Source: Apostichopus japonicus (lineage: Eukaryota > Echinodermata > Holothuroidea > Aspidochirotida > Stichopodidae). Taken from it: a DNA stretch of 64,000 nt. This document shows positions 57,456 through 64,000 of the stretch, in pieces. The notes below the pieces were generated by a model. It was not told the origin of the DNA and did no database searches. It saw only the letters and a program-made list of their open reading frames with translations. How positions within the stretch are numbered: the stretch's first letter is position 1; the number at the start of each line of letters is the position of its first letter. Where the stretch lies: assembly GCF_037975245.1 (NCBI RefSeq), contig NC_092579.1, positions 10,878,678 to 10,942,677 on the forward strand. The letters run 5' to 3'. A program made the position numbers and the translations under genes.

Positions 57456-57470
57456 AATAACAATAATAAT
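57259..57470. repeat. Long (TA)n and (AAT)n microsatellites
   Basis: Nearly uninterrupted TA repeats with a few TAA and GTA breaks, then an AAT run at about 57440-57470. Tyr/Ile-only frames across it are artefacts. Confidence 0.95.
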
Positions 57471-58252
57471 ATGGCTTATAGGCACAACTACTACAGAAAA
57501 CTGTGTGCACTGCTGTGCTGGAAAACAACTAAATAAATCTCGAAGTAACGATATCAAAGTTAAACCTGGTCGAGATTCTGGCTGAAATCCATAGGCGTAC
57601 GGGACCATTTCAGTTTGGGGGGGGCAGAACTTTTTGTGCCCGAAAGTTCCCGTGACACTATCTAAGCGGAGCGGCACCATCGGTTGGCGCGTAGCGTACA
57701 AGAAAATTTTTGGCACACAATGCCTCTCAGATTGCCGGAAACGGCACTTCTGAGGCCTTGCAAGTTGCATCTAAACATTCTTTATTTTATAATCTCACGT
57801 TTTAGAAATTTACACTTCCCCAAAAATTTGGTAAATTAGAAGAAGTAAAAATGGTAAAATCACTTTGAAAGGGAAAAATGGGACAGTATATTTCTTAAGC
57901 TCCTATTTAGTTACCTTATTTATTATTTTAACACAGTACTCAGCTACCTCCAGAAAAAAACATACAGCTACGTAGCCAGGAATTTGAAAGGGGGGGGGAG
58001 CACTTTTTGCGATTGATATGGATTTTCAAAGTTGTAGGCACGACTATCTGAGCGGAGCGTACAAGAAAATTTTTGGTTTTACAAACCCCCCAGATGGCCG
58101 GAAACGGCCCTTCCCGAATGTTCACTCTGGTTCCCTGGCCTCTTGCTAACTTGAGACACCTCATTCAATATCACTTTTAAACCCAAAAAATAAACGAGTT
58201 AAAAAAGTACCGTAATTCAATCATACATAATGTATTAACATTAGCAAGGTAC

Positions 58253-58440
58253 ACAAGGGCGGCGGAAGCACTTTTAATCTGGGGGGGGGGGGGGGGCACC
58301 GACGTCAAAGGGCACTTTGCAGAAATTCGATTGGACTGATGCAGCCTGATATTTAGTACCCTTTATAAATCTCATTGTATTATCTTATTTGCGTATACAC
58401 ATCACTCCATCAACGCCCCCCCCCCCCGTATTAGTAGTCT
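58253..58440 (+). repeat. ggcggcgga/poly-C unit
   Basis: Copy in the second composite element, between gcaaggtac and a C run before gtattagtagtc. At 27290 the same flanks are joined without it. Confidence 0.75.
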
Positions 58441-60324
58441 TACTTTTCAACTTCTGATACTTGTAGATACAAAGATAGGCCAGAAATGTCTTTGGTACAA
58501 CCATAGCCAGTAATTGTCTTTGATACAACTGTAGCTAGTAAATGTTTATCGAAAAGGCTGTTTTGGAACTTGCAACGCCGGTCGCGACAACAACAGGCAA
58601 CAAAGTGTTGCAGCTCTATACATATAAAGTCTGTTAATCAACGATAGGCTTATTTGACTGTGGAATGTTCTCAACTGAAATTTTATCTGCGTAAACGGGT
58701 TCTTAAGTAGATGTTAAAAACTGACAAGATCGTATCCTAGTCTTTTTCGGCGGGTAGAGTATTGAATGAAACGGCACGCGATATGAATGACAGCCTAGAT
58801 GACAGAAGAATAGGTCACCTAATTTAGCCATAATCTTGCTACGTTCATTTCAATAGTTTTTCCTGTCTAGACTCTTAAACTCGTCCAGCAAGCTTATGGA
58901 TTTGAATTATGGGTGTTCTAATAAAAAAGATAACTTGGCCAAAAAAAGTGTAGGCCCGGGCCTACAGTGCTACATACTGGCTACGCCCCTGAGAGTTCTA
59001 AATTAGGATTAGATCTCTTACTGAAATATCGCTGACCTAATAAGGTGATCAAGAGTACAAGTTTTATGTAGAAAAATGGCACATTTTTAACCTGAGGAAA
59101 AGTGGGGGCACTTGCCCCCTGTGCCCCCCGGTTCCGCCTCCCTTGAAGGTACATGTACAGAGTAGTCTTACTTTTCAACTTCTGATACTTGTAGATACAA
59201 AGATAGTCCAGAAATGTCTTTGATACAAATGTATAGCTAGTAAATGTTTAAGTTAGCCTAATAAGAGAAGGCGAGAGCTATCCGACGATTGCCATCTGAT
59301 GCAAATTTCTCAAGTGTTTTCTCAACTGAAATATTATCTGCGTAAAAGGTTTCTTAACTACATGTTAAAAAACTGACAAGATCGGATCCTATAGTCTTTT
59401 CGGCGGGTAGAGTGTTGAATGAAACTATCGTGCTACATACTGGTTACGCCCTGATCATATGATATCAGTATCAGCAGGTTTTCTTTCCTGTTTAAATTCT
59501 TTTACATGTTCTTTTACATAATATATCAGAAAGACAAAAATAGTGCTCTTTTACAAGTTTTCCAGTAGGATGATTCTTGTTTATTGTCCAATGTCTGGAC
59601 TTTAATACATTTGACGAACTTAACTGATGGACAATATAAACTTTCATATTTTGTAATACAGCCAGATATGCAGTGGCCTAAAAACAAATATCGTTATCGC
59701 AGTGTATTAGCAGTGTAATAATTATTTATAGGAAGTGCGTATCACGTACGATTGCTAGCTTAGCTTCATAACATGCTGTTCGTGCAACAAGTTAGGACGA
59801 CTCATTGAACGCACGTTGTCGACGTTGTTGTGCATACAGTCCGTGACATTCCATAGAGTGCGGTTAGGTAGGCAATATGTATTTTATTACGCAGTGGCCA
59901 ACTGTATGCTTGTAATTGGCCATAAGGTAAATTTAGCTAATTGCATCTGCCAAACTAAGTAAGTATCAGTAGGCGTGAATGTTACAATCGAGTTAACGGA
60001 GCTGACGAGTATTCAAGATCAAAAGAGCACTGACAACATACCATGCTAAAAAACGACAGTTTAAAAAAAAAATCGACACTGAAAGGGGGGAGCTGTCGCT
60101 CCCCCTGCTCCCCCCTGGCTACGTCCCTGAAAACATACATTGTTCAACGACACGTAGGCGGGATAATGTCGCGTGTCGGGTGAGACTGCAATTTGTCTCA
60201 CAAAAAAGTATATAGCAAAGAGTACGATAAACCTGTACTTCTAGGCTTGTAGGCACCCCCCCCCCACCATCCATGAAAAAGAAAATGTTTCTTATATACA
60301 CTCATGTTGGGGATGTCCAGGTCA

Positions 60325-60490
60325 AGGGCGGCGGAAGCACTTTTAATCTGGGGGGGGGCACCGACATTCAAGGGCACTTTGCAGAAATTCGATTGGACTG
60401 ATGCATGCCTTATATTTAGTACCCTTTATATCTCTTATTGTATTATCATATTTGTGTATACACATCACTCCATCAACGCCCCCCCCCCCA
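60325..60490 (+). repeat. ggcggcgga/poly-C unit
   Basis: Copy corresponding to 36925-37083 in the inverted composite element. Confidence 0.75.
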
Positions 60491-61266
60491 AGGAAAATAT
60501 ACATACTAGCACTGCAATATCCAATGCGCAAATTGGGAAACAAGGAACAAGTTTTCTTTTGAGACAAAATGTGGTGAAATCATGCTAGTTGCTTATGTAG
60601 GAATCTTCCGAATTAGAGTTTTTTTCTTGTTAATATCTTAACAATTTTTTTCCATTCGAAATAGCTTTGAGTTTGACCCACAGAAATTCATTAACAACGG
60701 GCTTAGTCAGGATTTGCAAAGTTGTATGCACGACTATCTGAGCGGAGCGCCACCATCGGTTGGCGCTTAGCGTACTAGAAAATTTTTGGTTTTACAAACC
60801 CCTCAGATGGCCGGAAACGGCCCTTCCCGAGTGTTCATTCTGGTTCCCTGGCCTCTTGCTAACTTGAGGCACCTCAATTTTTATGTAGAAAAAAGGCACA
60901 GTTTTAACCTGCCCCCTGTGCCCCCCCCCCCCCGGTTCCGCCGCCCTTGGTCCAGGTATACAATTGACTAGTTAGAAAAAAATTGATCATGCAAAAAGCG
61001 TGGTAGCCCAGATGAACTGCGCTTAGGGTGGTGTTACACGGAAATATTCGGGCATCATGATGTTAAGTAAAGAAAATCATGGAATTGTCGGGCAAAAATT
61101 TGAAAAAGATTCGGGCAAGCTACTGCATATTTATATATATATATTTCCAGAGGACAAAAATTTCGGGCAAAAGTCCTGAAAAATTCGGGCAGCCTAAGGG
61201 GAGAAAAAAATATATATATAGCAGCTTAAATTTTGCGCCAATTCGATCACATGACTAGAAATACAC

Positions 61267-61435
61267 TAAGATCAGTCCCTAAGTCTCGTCAAGACGAGAC
61301 GTAGACTAAGTCTCGTTAAGCTACTTAGTGAAAAGTGGACTAAGTCCTGTACGCGACTTAGTGATCTTAGTGAAACCGGCACTAAGACCTATTCACTAAG
61401 ATGCGTCTTAAGACCACTAAGACGCGACTTAGCAC
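61267..61435. repeat. CTAAG-rich palindromic cluster
   Basis: CTAAG or CTTAG occurs about eleven times in 170 bases, in both orientations. It is mixed with local palindromes such as GTCTCGTC-AA-GACGAGAC near 61294 and GTCTTAAGAC near 61408. It starts just after the composite element. No TIR/target duplication was resolved. Confidence 0.6.
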
Positions 61436-61974
61436 TACGACGTTGTCACAGAATGTTAGCACCAATCAAAATAGATCTCAGAGAAGATTTAGGGTTTCAG
61501 CCAATCGCAGGCATTTCCTGGATAAACAACATGTCTGCGCCCTTATGCCGACCCCGGTTTCAGTGGTGTACATGGAATTACGTTAGTAATAGCCAAGGCC
61601 CATACTTACAGTCACTTTATCAACCAAACAAGTGAAGCCTTCAGTTCCTATTTTTGATATGAACGCAATGCATGTGTGCCCGGTGACTGTGTTGAGGACT
61701 ACCAAGTAAAAGTGGTCGGATTTTCACAGAATAATGTTATTGCGTTACTTGACAAGTCGTCCATATGACTTCAAGTTACACACAGAGTGAGACTGGAGTA
61801 GGCTAGGCCCTAATAATTAAATAGGCAAAGGCCTAGCACTTAAGTTTATGTTAACGTTTACAGCTCATATAGCATCTGCACCTAATTATCTGAAAACGAA
61901 ATTCATGATGAGGGACGTGTTGAAGATTCGTGTGGATCTTCCAGATAGGTTGGTCTAGCTTTATAATGTTGGCC
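61436..61974. other. Spacer with two CCAAT-like boxes
   Basis: CCAAT occurs near 61464 and 61501. No TATA, initiator or exon follows convincingly, so no promoter is claimed. Confidence 0.3.
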
Positions 61975-62244
61975 GTGGCTATTCTTACAACTAGTCGTAA
62001 CAATGATTTATTAACTATTCTTATGACATTGGCGAATTCATGCACTATGAAGTAAATAAAGCAACTTTGCATGTAGTAGCGGTAACCCTTACCCCTAACC
62101 TAACCCTAACCCAACCCCTAACTGGGAAATATTGTTACTCCTAGTCGTAAAAATAGTACTCCTAGTCGTAAAAATAGCTGCGTTAAAGCAACTGCGCATG
62201 CGTGAAAGGGAATTATTGTTACGACTAGTCGTAAGAATAGCCAC
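61975..62244. mobile_element. 270-bp MITE with about 30-bp TIRs and telomere-like core
   Basis: The left TIR (61975-62004, starting GTGGCTATTCTTAC) is repeated inverted at 62215-62244 with one or two differences. The TIR contains TTACGACTAGTCGTAA, a perfect 16-base palindrome on the right side. Inside are ACCCTTACCCCTAACC-type telomere-like repeats (62083-62121) and two direct copies of TACTCCTAGTCGTAAAAATAG. No coding capacity. A target duplication was not clear. Confidence 0.75.
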
Positions 62245-63759
62245 TTTGTATAATGTTTCTTCTCCAGTCCTAATTTTGTTCAAAAAAGAGGATATTAATT
62301 ATTCCTATTTCCCCATGATATTTCAGAAATAGGCCTATGGTAAATTTGAAAACAAACAATGGTCTGTTTGAGATATTGAAATGCACATTTGGTCTCCAAC
62401 TGTGTAAACTCATTGAACTTCAATAGGCCTGTACATGTTATGATATTCGTTGTAAATTGTGATTGGCCTTTAATAACATTGTCGGCAGAAAAACATTTTT
62501 ACAGGTTGCACAAGATTATTCTTTCCCTGATGAAGTCTTCTCAAAATCTGTGGGCTGTGTGGGATGCAATGTATTCTCCATATAGTGAAGATTTACTCCA
62601 CATCCATGACTGATTCATCATATTCATACATTCATCCCCCTGCTGATGGTTCTCCAAACTTTCATTGCCCATGTGTGGCAATTGTATTGAGGGATGATTT
62701 GACATTCAACTCCAAAATTGGACTTCAGTTTTTAAATTCCAGGTGCTAGAAACATAGACCAAATTGATTTCTTTCTTTTTGGAACTTGTTAGGCCATTAT
62801 ATAATCTGTTCTGGTGATGCAGAATTCATTCAGCAGGTGGTTCAATTCCATCAACAGATATCATACAGCCAAACAGTTTCCAAAGAGAAGGTCAAGTATT
62901 CGGCACCATCATGAGACTTGTAACAAAAGGAATTACAGGAGTTTTAAGTGGCAAAGCTCTCGTTGAATTTCCTCACATTGTCTACTGTACATAGGAATTT
63001 TCTCTGTGATAATCTCGCTTTCTATTGCCCATCACTCTACACAGCAAATGTGAATGGTAGGGGTAATTTTAATGTAATCATGACTTCACTATAGACCATC
63101 CACTGGTGTTCCAATGAAAGACTCAAAATGAGTTGTTAGCTCGGCAGCTTACTTCAGTTTAAACAAAAAAAAACTGTTAAAAGGAAACATGTTTGGATGG
63201 TGCCATCTCATATCTTGGAACTACTGGAACGGATAACTAATATATATATTTATATATAGAGAAGAACAGCTCTCAGCAAACTGGTTAGCCATGTGTATGG
63301 AAATATCTGTAGTAAGTGGACCTGCAGTTTCCCACCGGGATGCTCTGTAGGCCCATATGTTTAAGCAAAAGAAATTTTTATTACACACATAGGCATACAT
63401 TTCTCATCAGAAACTATGAAGTTGTGCAAATTGTTGAACTATGCAAATATTACAGCATGTTGTCATGGCTGAGCTAACAATGGATGTTTTTGAGCACCTC
63501 TCGTCAAGCCAATGTGTTCATAAGCACCATTAGATGACTGCATGGAAATAAACCCATATTTTCACTTGTAATCCATTTGTGCTTAACTTTGCAACTCACC
63601 ACCCCAGATAAAGTTATCATGAACAATATTCATCTTGTATAATGTTCTCCAAATTTCTCCCACTTAGTATTTGCTATTCTGTGTTCCCCAGTTTTCCATT
63701 AAGGACATGCATTAGTCACTGATTCACATATTATCTGTCTAATTTTTGTCCATTTTAAG
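62245..63759. other. Apparently single-copy sequence, no gene resolved
   Basis: Less repetitive than the preceding 30 kb. Short frames (for example 62389-62613) have no recognised motif or matching splice sites. A TATATATATTTATATATA stretch lies near 63240. Confidence 0.35.
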
Positions 63760-63863
63760 GCACTGTACCACCCCAGAAGTGTTTAATACTGAAACTGGTA
63801 AATGGAAAGTGGTGGACACAGCATACATAAGCCTATGGAGGAACATTACCTCAAAAAGTGCAG
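63760..63863 (+). CDS. Possible internal exon of an unidentified gene
   Basis: Between CCATTTTAAG and GCAG|GTACTT is a 104-base segment open in one frame (entry phase 2, exit phase 1). It encodes CTTPEVFNTETGKWKVVDTA, then YISLWRNITSKSA, with an NIT sequon. The look is extracellular, but no family is recognised. It does not fit the phase expected for the next exon of IgSF gene 2. Confidence 0.25.
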
Positions 63864-64000
63864 GTACTTTATGAATAATTGGATTCATATCCACATACTG
63901 TATAGTTAATGTTGTGCATAGTGAGTGTGTCTGTAAAACTAGAAGGTGAGGTTGATCTCATATAGAATGGTATATCAAGGCAGTGTCCAGTAAAAAGGAG

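Larger units (their letters stand above)
57591..61215 (+). mobile_element. Composite poly-G element, copy 2 (empty LINE site)
   Basis: It starts ATAGGCGTACGGGACC, as the other copy does on its - strand, and follows the same order to the gggcagcc/TA region. It lacks the LINE (empty site near 60584). It has about 0.72 kb extra at 58440-59160, bounded by direct copies of agtagtcttacttttcaact and holding another gtagcaag/gaacggcac-type segment ending CTGGCTACGCCCCTGA near 58993. Hairpin modules are at 57671-57690 (one substitution) and 60747-60766; the module near 58055 has lost the hairpin. The right TIR is not seen. Confidence 0.75.

Noticed and set aside
57197-57770. Tyr/Ile-repeat frames
   Set aside because: Translations of TA microsatellites.
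62083-62121. True telomere or chromosome end
   Set aside because: Only about six degenerate CCCTAA-like units, enclosed by the TIRs of a small element and followed by ordinary sequence.

Overview
This looks like eukaryotic nuclear DNA from a marine invertebrate, most likely a deuterostome such as an echinoderm. The placement is an inference from several signs: AT-rich introns with ordinary GT/AG sites, phase-1 immunoglobulin exons, TTAGGG-type telomere-like repeats, and a dense mixture of LINE, hAT, Harbinger, Copia, Penelope-type and poly-G-ended elements. No bacterial operon, rRNA gene or CRISPR array is visible.

Two host genes stand out, both on the + strand. Gene 1 (207-8717, its 5' end outside the window) encodes a V-like Ig domain, a C-like Ig domain, a transmembrane exon and a short Ser/Asn-rich cytoplasmic tail. 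All splice phases agree (1-1-1-2). Gene 2 (promoter near 30217, exons 30416-31775) encodes a signal/anchor exon, a V-set exon and a C-set exon, again all phase 1; its membrane exon is not seen. The pair looks like a small cluster of divergent IgSF receptors. A third, unrecognised exon lies on the - strand at 13264-13517.

The rest is mostly nested mobile DNA. 9820-11249 is a 163-bp satellite array. 11290-13075 and 51030-51512 are L1/Tx1-type LINE remains. 13.9-19.2 kb and 53.25-55.17 kb hold three copies of a TIR element with a purine tract. 23.8-26.9 kb is a hAT transposon with a perfect 8-bp target duplication inside a decayed Copia element. 26.98-29.34 kb is a foldback element. 31.9-33.0 kb holds convergent tRNA-type SINE tails and an inverted repeat carrying hammerhead ribozyme motifs. 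33.9-39.1 kb and 57.6-61.2 kb are inverted copies of one composite element; only the first contains a LINE, so the second preserves the empty site.

39.14-49.28 kb is a Harbinger transposase gene split by an 8.7-kb giant palindromic element (39646-48369). That element has 3-bp TAC target duplications and arms built from about 150-bp repeat units.

The points most worth following are three: the hammerhead ribozymes at 32.4-32.8 kb and 57.1 kb, the 8.7-kb palindromic transposon with no recognisable transposase, and a conserved GCGCCA/TGGCGC hairpin shared by many of the poly-G-ended elements.
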